DNA of 64,000 nt, from positions 12,501 to 76,500 of the forward strand of contig CAJNDS010002396.1 in the NCBI GenBank assembly GCA_905221605.1. The letters are read 5' to 3'. Of this stretch, positions 31,634-42,243 are shown one piece after another; the first letter of the stretch is position 1, and each line of letters opens with the position of its first letter. The translations under genes and the position numbers were made by a program. This DNA comes from Symbiodinium natans (Eukaryota > Sar > Dinophyceae > Suessiales > Symbiodiniaceae). The notes beneath the pieces are model-generated. The model was not told where the DNA came from, made no database searches, and was given only the letters and a program-made list of their open reading frames with translations.

Positions 31634-31750
31634 CATGGGTTCCTCCCTACCCCCTCTATACTACCCCCCGAGGTTCCCCCAATTCAGCTGATCTAAGGGG
31701 GAATCTGGGGGGGGGGGGTAGTATAGAGGGGGGTAGTAGGGGAAACCATG
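31634..31750. mobile_element. MITE-like inverted repeat, family F (near-perfect hairpin)
   Basis: CATGGGTTCC..CCCCCTCTATACTACCCCCC on the left pairs with GGGGGGTAGTATAGAGGGGG..GGAAACCATG on the right. A run of G13 marks the inner right arm. Confidence 0.88.
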
Positions 31751-32157
31751 AGTTGAGGGTGTGTATTTCGGGCCTTGAGGGGGGAGTTAGGGCTTGAGAG
31801 CCCAGGTAAACATGGAACTTTTTTGGTTTCAGGGCTCTAAGAGGGGGTAATTCGGGCCAAACATGGAGCCTCACAAGGTAATTTCGAATGCAATGATCTT
31901 GGTTTAAAGGCTTAGGGATCAAGGGTTTAGTTGAATTGGGTTTTCAGCTTAAGCGGTTGGAGGGAAGGGAGGGGTGTGTGGGGTTTTAGGTTGAAGGTTT
32001 CAGGCTTTAGGTTGCTGGAGGTTTGTGGGGTCCAGGGTTTAGGGTTTAGTTTTGGCAGTTCTTGGTTTGGAGTCTGGCGTTTAGGGTTTCTTTGGGAGGG
32101 TTCGGTTGTAGGACTAAGGCTCTAGGGTTTACAGCGGTTTGGGTTCGAGGGCTTCTG

Positions 32158-32320
32158 CATGGACCAATCCACATTTATAGTTATGTTTGTTTATTTAGCA
32201 TTTAATTTAGGAGATTTAAGTTGAGTTGGTGCTCGTGCATGGTTAGCAGTTGTAACACTTGTAGTTATGATTAGGGCATTAATTGCAGGATATGGACTTG
32301 GTTCAGTATGTGGTGTTCAA
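32158..32320 (+). other. AT-rich segment with a hydrophobic reading frame
   Basis: Composition differs sharply from its surroundings. From 32174 the frame reads FIVMFVYLAFNLGDLS, then TGA, then VGARAWLAVVTLVVM and AGYGLG, as a membrane protein would if TGA were read as Trp. It could be a piece of organelle or foreign DNA. It is not called as a gene. Confidence 0.35.
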
Positions 32321-32591
32321 GGAGGGAGGATGAGCCACGCTCCATCGACGCCTCTCCCCCTATCCTAGCGTCTTTCCTTCTAAGGGCGTTTGCAGCACGG
32401 GTGGTGGCGTGGTGGTGAAGCGACCATGAGCTATACTCTAGACCAGTAGCACAATTCCCACAAAATGTGTCTATTGAAGTCCATGAGCCACCCCTTCTGA
32501 TCCCTCAACCCTCAATCCGGAACCCTGGCCTCCTTGTTCGGCCATTGTTGTGGGCGTCCTTCCTTCCATCTTGGATGCCCAAAATCACCAG

Positions 32592-32625
32592 GCAACTGGA
32601 GCTGCAGACCCAGGGCCACCCCAGC
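32592..32625 (+). CDS. Exon of the long 3' gene series
   Basis: Joins in phase 2 to the exon at 31531 to give R-QLELQTQGHPS. The donor could be any of several closely spaced GC pairs. Confidence 0.5.
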
Positions 32626-32890
32626 GCGCGGCCCAGCCCTACAAACCCGAAGCCCCGCAAACCAGGCCCCAAAAGCCCAAAACCCGAAAGCCCAAGCCCT
32701 TGTAAACCAACTAAGCCCAAAACCCCCAAGACCTGGGGTTGAGGGCGTCAGGTTTCGGGAAGCAGGGAGCTGTTGTTTCCCTTGCATGTACTGTGGTGGG
32801 GTTCGTGGCAAATGGACCCCGAGAATGCGGCCCTTGGTACGAACAGCCTCATATTATGGCCCATGCCCGGGCTGCCCTTTGACGGCAGAG

Positions 32891-32935
32891 GCTGGGAGGC
32901 TTCAACGCGCTGGTGAAGTCAGCCAGGACGAGTGG
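32891..32935 (+). CDS. Candidate exon of the long 3' gene series
   Basis: Acceptor GCAGAG and a GC donor. Frames AGRLQRAGEVSQDEW and LGGFNALVKSARTSG are both open. The phase is not fixed. Confidence 0.38.
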
Positions 32936-33151
32936 GCTTAGGGATCACCGACTAAGCGCTGTAAGACGAGTGTGGATCGCTCAGCTCAGCTCGCCTGATG
33001 TGCTTGAACGTCATAGGCGCATGAAGGGTAAAGCCGAACTGCTACACCCTAACTCCTACCCCCTTATGACTATCCATAAAAACCTCCAAGTCAGGCTTAT
33101 AAGGCTGAAGACCTGCTTGCCCTTACCTTCTGGTTACAGTGATAGCGCTGG

Positions 33152-33195
33152 ATAAGAAACCTCTAAGTTTTGGCGAGGGTACCCTCGGTTTCTTA
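33152..33195. repeat. Hairpin with central 12 bp palindrome
   Basis: TAAGAAACC and GGTTTCTTA flank the perfect palindrome GAGGGTACCCTC at 33175-33186. The same palindrome followed by CG[G/A]TTTCTTA recurs at 33242-33253 and 33630-33641. Confidence 0.85.
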
Positions 33196-33429
33196 GTTAT
33201 GAAGCCCACTCAGTTTCCGGAATTATAGCCTCCACACTTTTGAGGGTACCCTCGGTTTCTTCACGAATTTCTTAATGGGATTCGAACTGGCAACGTGTCA
33301 ATTAGTAAGGCGACGCCTTATGCTGGGGGCTCCCCTCAAGTCGGCAATCCGGCCTCTCGAATCCTTAACCTCAATTTCTTAATTTGAGGGTTTCTTATTC
33401 GAAAGGGCGGCGCGGGGTAGGGACCCGCC

Positions 33430-33553
33430 AAATTTAAGAAATTGAGGGGCTGGACTTCTCAAATTTAAGAAATTGAGGGGCTGGATTTCATAAATTTAAG
33501 AAATCCAGGGGCTGGATTTCTTAAATATAAGAAATCGAGGGGCTGAGTTTTTT
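33430..33553. repeat. Four tandem copies of a 31 bp AT-rich unit
   Basis: Units start at 33430, 33461, 33492 and 33523 with consensus AAATTTAAGAAATTGAGGGG plus CTGGATTTCTT. The copies differ by few bases. A partial copy lies at 33603-33620. Confidence 0.92.
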
Positions 33554-34722
33554 ATTTGAGGGGGGGGGGAGACTTTTCATTCGGCGGTTGCCAAAAACAC
33601 CCAAATTTAAGAAATTTAGGGCCCAGGATGAGGGTACCCTCGATTTCTTAATTTAGTCTTGCTCTCAATTTTCGCATTTTTAATCCGGGATCCTGCCGCG
33701 AGCATGCTCGTTTCTTAATCCAATGATTTCTTAATCAGTGCTGTCACCGTACCCGAAACACAAGAGGCCGTGTCATAACATGGACGCAGCAAAGGCCCGC
33801 AAGGTAGAACCCATCATGTAGACCCGGGAGAAAGTATACAGGGGCCGTCGACCCTAGACCATTAAGGCACCATCAACCGCTTAATTTCTCAATAGCAAGT
33901 ACCCCCCCGGTTAACCCCCGGCCCGATACCCGTCGAGTGGCGTTGTCGGGCTTCCACAGGGCTGGTACTGGTAGGGCCCTGAGTTCCTATAGAACCCTAT
34001 AAGGCTTATGGGACTTATGGGACTTACGGGACTGAAGCCCTGAACCCTCATGAGGCTTGTGGGTCTTCTGGGGCTTGAGCCCACGACGTGTGCGGTGAGG
34101 TTGGGACCTGCAGCAGCGTCACCAGCGCCTGAGGAGCCTCCAGGCACAAAAGGGCTTTGAGGGTTCGGTGTTGAGGGTCTATAGGCTTTACAGGTTTAGG
34201 AGGGTTTAGGCTTGAGTCTACGGGTTAGCGTGGTTTCAGGTGTGCTGATCGGGTGCTAGAGTTGCGGTATTGCGCTATCCCGAAAAGTCCGAAATCCTGC
34301 TGAACCCCACTCAAGTTTCATAGGTTTGGAAGCCCAAATCCTGAAAGCCCTCAAGCCGTCTAAGACAAAAACCATTTTCCGCCACAGCGGGGGTGTTGGG
34401 CGCTCTCTCCCCTATTGTGGGGGAAATTTGGGGCTTCGGGTTTAGGATTTTAGGGTTTTAGGGTTTTAGGGTGGGCAGTTGAGGGCTTGGATGTGAGGTG
34501 CCGTTTACGGGCTTGTCTTGGGTCAGCGCGCATGGAGCGTAAGTACAGCCGCGAGCCTGTTCAGGACTAAGGGCTACCTGGCTTTTTTTTGTCTCCCACT
34601 GCCCACGAGGCCGTAGCCCCAACCCGAACACCCAAACCTACATTCCACAGCCTCCTCTGGAACCCTAAAGCCCTAGACCCTCAACCCTGAACCCTACAAC
34701 CCTAAACGCTCTCGCACGCCAG
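33554..34722. other. Intron-like stretch without a supported exon
   Basis: It holds the third palindrome copy, AT-rich remnants to 33750 and G-type repeats at 34430-34475. A GC-rich patch at 34080-34140 may be coding but has no clear splice pair. Confidence 0.35.
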
Positions 34723-34751
34723 GCGGCCTTCCAAACGCTGGGCTTCGGAAG
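34723..34751 (+). CDS. Candidate 29 nt micro-exon
   Basis: Acceptor ACGCCAG and a GC donor, reading AAFQTLGFG. It lies between C-type (34670-34710) and G-type (34755-34775) repeats, as the polarity pattern predicts. Confidence 0.45.
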
Positions 34752-36965
34752 GCCTTTCCGGGTTCGGGTTCAGGGGTTGATATAATCCTGAACCCTAACG
34801 CTAAACCCCAAACCCTAAACCCTAAACCCTAAAATACTAGGGCCTTCCGTCTTCAGGTTTGGGGTTTGAGGTTTAGGGTTCAGGGTTTAGGGTTTAATGG
34901 TATATTGGGGTTTAGGGTTAGGGCCTGCATTCAAATAGTAGCACCCACAGTTGAACCAGAGGACTCCGATTCGGGGACCCCTTAACGTAAGCCCTCTTGG
35001 GATCATTTGCCTCGAGGAGCGACCACTTCCTTTTCTGGCCCTGCATGAAATTAGACAAGCGCAGTGTGGTTCCGTTGTTGGCACCTGTTCCGCTTCAAGC
35101 CCCAACCCAAGAGCCAATGTCAACTACTCCAAGCCCAAAACCGAAAACCCTACAAGTAGACCCAACACCCCCAGACCCTCAGCCAGCTGCTGCAGATGCT
35201 ACACGGACGGCTGGCTTGACCACACCGCCGTAGGTGCAGCTGATGTTCGGCTTGAGGGCACGACCGAGGCATTTCTCTACGATAAATGTTTCGGTTTCAG
35301 GCCCCCCAGATCCAGCGCCCCGAAGTAGTCACACACACAGAGGGATCAGTCATGAGATTCTTTTACGCCTTAGATTCAGCGCGAAGATTGTCTCAGTCCC
35401 TTTTCCGCGGCAGAACACCCGATGTAACGAGTTCATAGACGTCTTAGTCAAATCAATGTCCGCGAGTATATTGGTCTGCTTCGGGTGTGCTTTGCACGAT
35501 CGGGTACGTAGCCTGGGTTTACCGTCTTGTTAGGCTTGTTGAAGTGTTTAATGCGGGTTCAACGGGCAAGGTTTTCATAAACGCAACGGCGGCAGTAAGC
35601 TTCCCAAGTGCAAGCCACAGACAGACCAAACAGAGCGCCTTTTGTTAAATCGTTGTCTGGGGTCTGCTGGGCCTGACCCCCAAACCTCTTTTCTGAGCCC
35701 TGAACCCCGGAATACCCTATGCAAACCAAACACCCTAAACGTTTGAAATTGACTCTAAACCCTCAACCCTAAACCCCAAACTCCAAACCCCAAACCCTAA
35801 ACACTAAACCCCAAACCCGGAATGAAACCCTAAACCCTGAATCCCAAAATGCCACATCCCTTGCCGTGTCGTTCCGTGGCTTCAGACGCTTTTAGGGCAG
35901 AGAGGCCTCTAAGGGGCCATCGAGTCCCGGCTGGCAGCCGTCCCGCAGTTTTTTGATTTTTATCTTTTTTTGGGGGGGTGGTTTCTAGATTCTAGACCTT
36001 GTAGGGGGTTTTATGTGGGTTTTTGCAGGCTTTATAGGATTCTATTTGGGGGGCTTATCATCTTGAGGGCTTAGGGCTTAGGGTCTAAAAGCTTGGTTTT
36101 GATGTAAGCCAATCCTTGGCGGTCTCTGCCATGTGCAGTAGCTGAGGCAACCTCAAGATTCCTCAACGTGATCTCGAAAGATACCACCCCAGGCAACATT
36201 TTCGAACATATTGTCCTCTTATTATGGTTTTTAGGAGAGGATCAAGTCTAGTAGGTAGTAAGCCCCAGAGCCCATAGGGCCCCCTGTTCCACCGACTCGG
36301 GTAGCGATTGCTCCGGGCACGCCATGTCGGAAGGCGCAGCTTCCAGGTTCGGCAGGGGATGGGTTTAGAGTTTAGGGTTTAGAGTTTAGGGGCCGACACG
36401 AAGCCCAGAAGCTGCGAATCTTTAGTGGGTTGGATGCCGTTCGAGGTTGTCGCCGCCCCCCATGCAGCACGTGGCGGGCGCCGCATTCCGCGCGATTCTG
36501 CAGAACATTCAGGCAGCCCAGAGCAGGGTTTGGGCTAGGCTTACAGTTGCAGGTCAGGGCTTGACAAAGCCCACGGCTTTGGCGGCGACGTAGAAGCTTG
36601 ATCGAGTTTCCACTGGCAGCGAGGGTGGGTCGCAAGACAAGCTCCGTCTTTGGGCACGCAAATGATCGCAAATGCAAGTTACACCCACATTCCCTGAAGC
36701 CACGACCCTGGATCTTCCTGAGACCCCAAACCACAGAAGACTCAATGTGGTTGTGGGGTGGCTAAGTACTAGTACTAGACACGAAACCCGAAACTATGGA
36801 CTCTTCAATCTTAAGCACAGGAAGAACAGGGGGACGATGGCCAACACCTTGCTGTTTGATGCTGAGATGTTGAGAAAGGCGGTTGCCCTTGGCCCTCATT
36901 TCTGAACCCAAATTTCTCGCCCCCAACCCCCTAGACCCTAAACCCTAAACCCTCTTCCGCCCCAG
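34752..36965. other. Intron-like stretch, few exon candidates
   Basis: Heptamer blocks lie at 34785-34830, 34860-34920, 35755-35850 and 36365-36392. The open frames at 34951-35533 (+) overlap one another and lack motifs. A short island at 35900-35960 could be an exon. Confidence 0.35.
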
Positions 36966-37048
36966 GCCCTGGATCTGTCCTTTGCCACGCAAGCCGTCGA
37001 GTGCTTCCGATCCATCGCCAGCGAGGCAGATTCTGCGGGAGAGATGAA
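36966..37048 (+). CDS. Exon of the long 3' gene series
   Basis: Acceptor CCCCAG is followed by ALDLSFATQAVECFRSIASE. The donor may be GC after 37025 or GA near 37048. It has C-type repeats before and a TTTAGGG array directly after. Confidence 0.55.
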
Positions 37049-37054
37049 GACTTG

Positions 37055-37160
37055 AGTTTAGGGTTTAGGGTTTAGGGTTTAGGGTTTAGGGTTTAGGGTC
37101 TAGGGTTTAGAGTTTAGAGTTTAGGCTTTAGGGTTTAGGCTTTAGGGTTTAGGGTTGTGC
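37055..37160 (+). repeat. TTTAGGG array (G-type)
   Basis: About fourteen heptamers with GAGTTTA and GGCTTTA variants, directly downstream of the exon at 36966. Confidence 0.92.
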
Positions 37161-37329
37161 CGTCGGTTTTCAGATGTCGCTTTGGACTGTCCATGGAGTT
37201 TTGAGTTTCATGCTCGTTGAGCGGCATGTTTCCACACAGGATTCCTATTGTTTACCACAAGCAACAAAGCCTAACAAACCCGAACCTCTAAGCTAAACTC
37301 TGTAAAGTGATTGCCTTTCGTGAGTCCAG

Positions 37330-37353
37330 GCGCCGCTTCTCTAGACAAGGAGG
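37330..37353 (+). CDS. Candidate micro-exon
   Basis: Acceptor GTCCAG, then AASLDKE in phase 1 to a GC donor. TTTAGGG units begin at about 37371. Confidence 0.35.
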
Positions 37354-37677
37354 GCGCCAGCCGCCAGGGGTTTAGGGTTTAGGGTTTAGGGTTTGAGCTG
37401 AGGAATCGCAAAATTCAGGCAACCCTAAAACTGACGGGGGGGCGGGCGCACCTTGCGCAGCAGAACCGCGCTTCCTGGTCAGGAATATCCAAACGCCTGC
37501 TATGAAACGCTTCAGGCTTAGGGTTCCATGTTTAGGGTTCAGGGTTCAGGGTTTAGGGTTAGGGTTTAGGACTTGAGTTTAGGGTTTAGGGTTTAGGGGT
37601 TAGGGTTTAGGGGTTAGGGTTTAGGGTTTAGGGAAAAGCGAAACCCTCAACGCGAAATTCCGCAAGTCGTCTCTGCA

Positions 37678-37733
37678 GGGGGTCTTGGACTTGCACAAGA
37701 CGACCCAGGTCCCTCGACTTCGACTTGGGCAAG
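37678..37733 (+). CDS. Candidate exon
   Basis: Acceptor CTGCAG, reading GVLDLHKTTQVPRLRLGQ. A second frame is open. The upstream repeats here are G-type, an exception to the usual polarity. Confidence 0.35.
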
Positions 37734-38116
37734 GATCTAATCAAGAGAGGACCTTGGGACATTTTTGTGTATTTACGCTTGTTGGGGGGAAGAGGCACTT
37801 ATGTTGGAATATTTCAGATGTTTTTCAGGGCCAACCTGGTATTCTTTGGGGATTTGTTGGTCCAGGCGCCAAGCCATATGCCATACACCAAGAACTTATG
37901 CAATGTCTAGTTGCAGACATTCCTGCCACCCGAAGACCCCAATTTAGGGATCTAGGGTTGTTCAGGATTTCGCGTCGAATTTAGGGGTTTATCCTAAAAC
38001 CCTAACCCCTAAACCCCTCAACCCCTAACCCTAAACCCTAAAGCCTAAACCCTAAACCCTAAACCTTAAACCCTAAACCCCTAAACCCCTAAACCCCAAC
38101 CAGCCAACTCCCGGAG

Positions 38117-38158
38117 GCGATGAACTCCCTGAAGCTTTCGGGCTTCGTCGGGAACCAC
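38117..38158 (+). CDS. Exon of the long 3' gene series
   Basis: Acceptor CCGGAG and a GC donor, 42 nt, phase 0 at both ends, reading AMNSLKLSGFVGNH. C-type repeats before (37993-38100) and G-type after (38235-38300). Confidence 0.5.
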
Positions 38159-38837
38159 GCGGGTGCTGAGGACCTAGGCGCCATCCCTTTGGGCAATGCA
38201 CGGGGGCTTCTTAGACCGAGACCTGTGGGCTGTGGGGTTTAGGGTTTAGGCTTTAGGATTTAGGGTTTAGGATTTTGGGTTGAGGGTTTAGGGTTTAGCC
38301 CTCAACCCTTATCTCCTTAGACCCTTATCCCTAAATCCCCTAAATCCTGTACCCCTTGACCTGAAGCCCATCAATGCGGTGAGGACTCTAGAGTTTCGGA
38401 GTCGGGTGTCACTTGTCCAAGCTTGTTTTGCGTGCTTGGGCTGCTGTACCCTAAACCCTAAACCCTAAACCCTAAACCCTCAACCCTAAACCCTCAAGGC
38501 CAAGTGGTGGTTCATATCGGGGCTTTCGTGTAGCACCAGCAGTATGGCTTTACCAGGGGTCTCCTCATCGGAGCCTCCGAATCCCAGGTTCCTGCTTATC
38601 TTCCGCAGCGGGCCCCCCCCCCCGCCCCCTTAGTAACTTAGATGGCCTAGCCCTGAACCCTCCACCCGTAGCCCCAAGCCGTTTCACCACGAGACTCCTC
38701 CAGATCCTGAACATGGTAGACCCCAACCCAGATTGACCCTGCATAAGGGGTTTTTCCCAGGTTTAGGGGCGCCCTTTGTGTGGGATCCTTCTCAAGGGGA
38801 TTCTGGGTCTAGCGGGGCCACTCCTGTTTTGGGCAAT

Positions 38838-39030
38838 CCCCTAAACCCTAAACCCTAAACTGAACCCTAAACCCTGAACCCTAAACCCTAAACCCTAAAC
38901 CCTAAACCCTAAACCCTAAACCCTAAACCCTAAACCCTAAACCCTAAACCCTAAACCCTAAACCCTAAACCCTAAACCCTAAACCCTAAACCCTAAACCC
39001 TAAACCCTAAACTGAACCCTAAACCCTACA
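38838..39030 (+). repeat. CCCTAAA array (C-type), about 190 bp
   Basis: More than 25 heptamers, with two partial AACTGAACCC interruptions. Confidence 0.96.
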
Positions 39031-39047
39031 CCCTGAGTTGGGGGAAG

Positions 39048-39109
39048 GCGTCTCCTTGGGCGTTGGGGCGGAGTACCACCGGCTCTGGGAGTTGCGAAGC
39101 CCAGTTTGG
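39048..39109 (+). CDS. Candidate exon
   Basis: The phase 1 frame reads VSLGVGAEYHRLWELRSPVW between acceptor GGAAG and a GC donor. TTTAGGG/TTTGGGG repeats follow from 39166. Confidence 0.45.
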
Positions 39110-39165
39110 AGGGCGCCTAGCACGTGGGAGGGGGGGGGGGAGGGCGGGGACTTCGAACGCATCAA

Positions 39166-39292
39166 AGTTTAGGGTTTAGGGCTTGGGTTTAGGGTTTAGG
39201 GCTTGGGGTTTGGGGTTTGGGGTTTGGGGTTTGGGGTTTGGGGTTTGGGGGTTTGGGTTTGGGGTTGGGGGTTGGGGTTTAGAGTTTAGGGT
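39166..39292 (+). repeat. TTTAGGG to TTTGGGG array (G-type)
   Basis: TTTAGGG units pass into about eight TTTGGGG units and back. Confidence 0.92.
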
Positions 39293-39430
39293 TTGTGGAT
39301 GTAGGGCGTTTTAGGCTTAGCTTCGAGAGTGCTCATCCGTGAAGTTTTATGTCTAAAGGGTTCCTCATGCTGTGAGCGCTCTCGAAACTCTGCTTGAGTC
39401 AGGCCTCGTCTCTTTACGATACCAGGAGGT

Positions 39431-39517
39431 ACCTTATTGGCGGTCCTTATTATAAGGGGATCCTACTATTTGGAGCTCCATTTAGGGGTCCCCCATGTTC
39501 GTAAACCCCCACATGTG
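39431..39517. mobile_element. MITE-like family B, copy 2
   Basis: Contains TTATTATAAGGGGATCCTAC and ends TTCGTAAACCCCCACATGTG, matching the ends of the copies at 50998 and 54364. Confidence 0.75.
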
Positions 39518-40895
39518 TTCGGTTTCAGGGCTGGGGCTTTCAGGCCCAGGCCACCCTCTCAAGACGAACTTCCTGTGGCTTCACGTCTAAGCTTCAGGGG
39601 GTTTCGGGTTTAGGGTTTAGGGTCTAGGGTTTAGGGGTTGGGGGGGTTTTGGGGGTATTGGGGTTCGAGGTTTACAGGTTTTCGGCGTGAATTGCGGATG
39701 GTTTAGGTCAGCTCGCTTCACGGCTCAGGTTTCAGGGCTGCAGGAAACTGCTCGATGGTAGGAACCAGGGACTCTGAAAGAACCAGGGGCTATTTGGAAT
39801 GCACTGACTGGTTACACAAAATACATGTTCCCTAACACCACGCGGGTTGAGTGGCCGGGCGTGCCACCCACCAACACCCCTGAACTCCCACACGCCCTAA
39901 ACCCCAAACCTGAAACCTCGGAACCCTCAAAGGTTGTGGAGGGCAGAGAGCAACACAGCGGATGAACAGCTGGAGACTCAGAACTGACCGTAAGACATCT
40001 CCAGGTCGGGTTGTTAGGTTTAGCAGTTTGGGGGTTTCATTCTGCCTGCGTGACGGCCAGAGGCACTCTTAAATCACCAAGCCGATTTTTGGGCCAAGCT
40101 CCACAGTGAACCCTAAAAGGAAGGAAACTGAAGTGATCCGAAGCCTTGACCGCGCTAGTCATCAGAGCATTCCAAGAGGAAGTCGCAGGAAGCAAGAGCC
40201 AGGTCCTGTATATGTTCGGCTCAATGTCCTAAAGCCGGCCTGCCCTCAGGGCTCAACAAGACCGGCACTCCAACCCTCTACTGAGGTGCTTCCTGTTCCT
40301 CGCCTGGCGCGGACATCGCTACAGCGAGCCTTCCTTCGTCAAGGCCGGAAAGGGGGCATTTGCGGCCACTACCGCCCTACACCGGCCCTCGGAAGCCTCC
40401 AAATGGCAGCTCTAAACCCCGAAGTCCCGAAGCCTGAAACATCAACACTTTAGGGTCTCGAGGGTTTGTCCCACTCCGGCTCCCTGAACTAGTTGGTTAC
40501 AGTCGAGAAAGAAGGGACCATGAACATTGCAAGTGTTCAGGGCCGCTAAAACGTGAAGAGCTCCCCTGTTGGTGCTTTCAATTTGCAGCGGTTCTCGGGG
40601 CCTAGGGGTTGTTTGGGCTTGCGTTTCGGAAATTAGATTCTACAGAGGTTTTGACGATCAGGGTGTGGCAATGATTGTGTGGTTTAGGGTCTTGTTGTAA
40701 GTGAGAGAGTCCCTTTATGGGCCTTTTTGTAAAAGGACCAGCTATAAGAAGGTCACCAACAGGGGCCCTAACTTCGACCGCCCCCATCACCTAGCGGAGC
40801 AACCCTAAACCCTAAATCCTAGTGGAGGTGGAGGGTCAGAGGACTTTGGGCCTCCAGCGCCTGCGCGCCAGGAGATAGCACTGCCCCTTTTCCAG
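39518..40895. other. Intron-like stretch with one 115-codon open frame
   Basis: The frame at 40106-40453 (+) starts MNPKRKETEVIRSLDRAS and is Arg/Pro/Ser-rich, with no recognised domain and no repeat content. It may be coding, but its length alone is not proof. A G-type block is at 39605-39650. Confidence 0.3.
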
Positions 40896-40953
40896 ATCCT
40901 GGATTCCGACGGCGATCAGATGGTTGCTGCTGAGGATGGGCTTGACGCTTTGG
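40896..40953 (+). CDS. Exon encoding an EF-hand calcium loop
   Basis: Acceptor TTCCAG, frame ILDSDGDQMVAAEDGLDAL. The twelve-residue loop D-S-D-G-D-Q-M-V-A-A-E-D has acidic residues at 1, 3 and 5, Val at 8, and Asp instead of the usual Glu at 12. It suggests a Ca-binding module in the long gene. The exon could end at 40943 (GA donor) or 40953 (GT donor). Confidence 0.65.
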
Positions 40954-41252
40954 GTTTCGGGGTTTAGGTGACCTCCCCCCCCCCTTCCCCAGCTGAGTCG
41001 GACCCTCGGCCCCTGAACATGAACCCCCCCTGACACCCCAACACACGGAGCCCTTTAAACATAGCTAGTAGTTGCTTACGAACCCCCTCCAGAAATGAAA
41101 GAGAATGGTCCCTGCGACGCCCTTATATGGAAGAATATTCTCACTTACTTCAACTTCTATGAAAAAATAAACGTAATATATACACATGCATATATGTTTT
41201 TTTTTTGGGGGGGGGGGAGTTTTAACGACCTTAACACCCTGAAGTCCGCGAG

Positions 41253-41285
41253 GAGCTGGAAGCTGCCATCATGTCGGAGGAGCCT
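41253..41285 (+). CDS. Exon of the long 3' gene series: acidic helix
   Basis: Acceptor CCGCGAG, phase 0, reading ELEAAIMSEEP before a GC pair. If the EF-hand exon ends at 40943, this joins it in frame as the exiting helix. Confidence 0.5.
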
Positions 41286-41779
41286 GCGCGTTGGCCCAGC
41301 CCAAATTGCTGGGGAAGCGTTTTCTTTTACATCGTCTATACCCAAAGAACGGAAAGCATAAAGTCGAAGCCTATCGTGAGAGTCTAAACGCAAACCCGAG
41401 CCCTGAACCCAAACCTTAAACCACACCCTAGACCTCAACCCTAAATCGCAAACCCGAACCCTCAACCAAAAGAATGTGGGGTCTTGGGGCTTCTTCACCG
41501 AAGCTAGTGCCACCACACCCACCCCCAAGCCCCCCCATTGTGGTTCTAGCGCCCCTGCAAGCCCGAAACCCCGAAAAGGCTCAGCGCACAACCCCTATTC
41601 CCATGTTGATGCCCCAGTGGTGCCCTTATTCCCTTCTTCGTTAGTTTGGGAACCCCTATCTAACCTAACTAAGCCAAAGGGTCCTTTCGTCCTAGGTTCC
41701 CTGTTTTTTAGTTTGGGGTCCCTTGTCCGAATTCAGCCAATAGTCCTAGATTGCTAGGGAGCCCCCTCCTTACTGCGAG

Positions 41780-41806
41780 GATCCGGCGAAGCAGCTGAGT
41801 GCTGAG
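41780..41806 (+). CDS. 27 nt micro-exon
   Basis: Acceptor TGCGAG and GC donor, phase 0 at both ends, reading DPAKQLSAE. Confidence 0.5.
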
Positions 41807-42182
41807 GCGCCTTTCTGAACCCAACTTTAAGCCGTAAACGCTGAACTCTTCTTTTTGTAACAAACCCTAAGCCCTAAACCCTAAACCCAAAACCCTAAAC
41901 CCTAGAACCCCCCTGTTTTTCTACCCGAATGAGAACTTCCTGAACCCGAAAAAGGGACTCAGCGCGCCGAACTTTGGGCGTGCGGGCGCAAACACTAAAC
42001 CCTAAACCTTATTGCCTAAGCCTGAAACCCCTACACACTAAACCGCTGTTGCTCAAGCGTTGTCGGACAGGTTGTAGTTTCAGGTTCCGAAGCCGCTTGA
42101 CCTCTAATTACCCCCCTCAACCCAACAAATCCCAGAGAAGCAACCCCTAAAACTCTAAGGCCCCAAACCCCAAGCCCTGCAG

Positions 42183-42243
42183 GCTCGGGCGGACGTTGCC
42201 AAACTCAAGTCCGAACTCAGGGAGCTGTTTGTGCGCCTCGGGG
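42183..42243 (+). CDS. Coiled-coil exon
   Basis: Acceptor CTGCAG, reading ARADVAKLKSELRELFVRLG with a clear heptad pattern, then a GC donor in phase 1. It joins in phase 0 to the exon at 41780. Confidence 0.65.

Noticed and set aside
33430-33553. CRISPR-like array
   Set aside because: Units are contiguous 31 bp tandem copies with no unique spacers, in a eukaryotic context.
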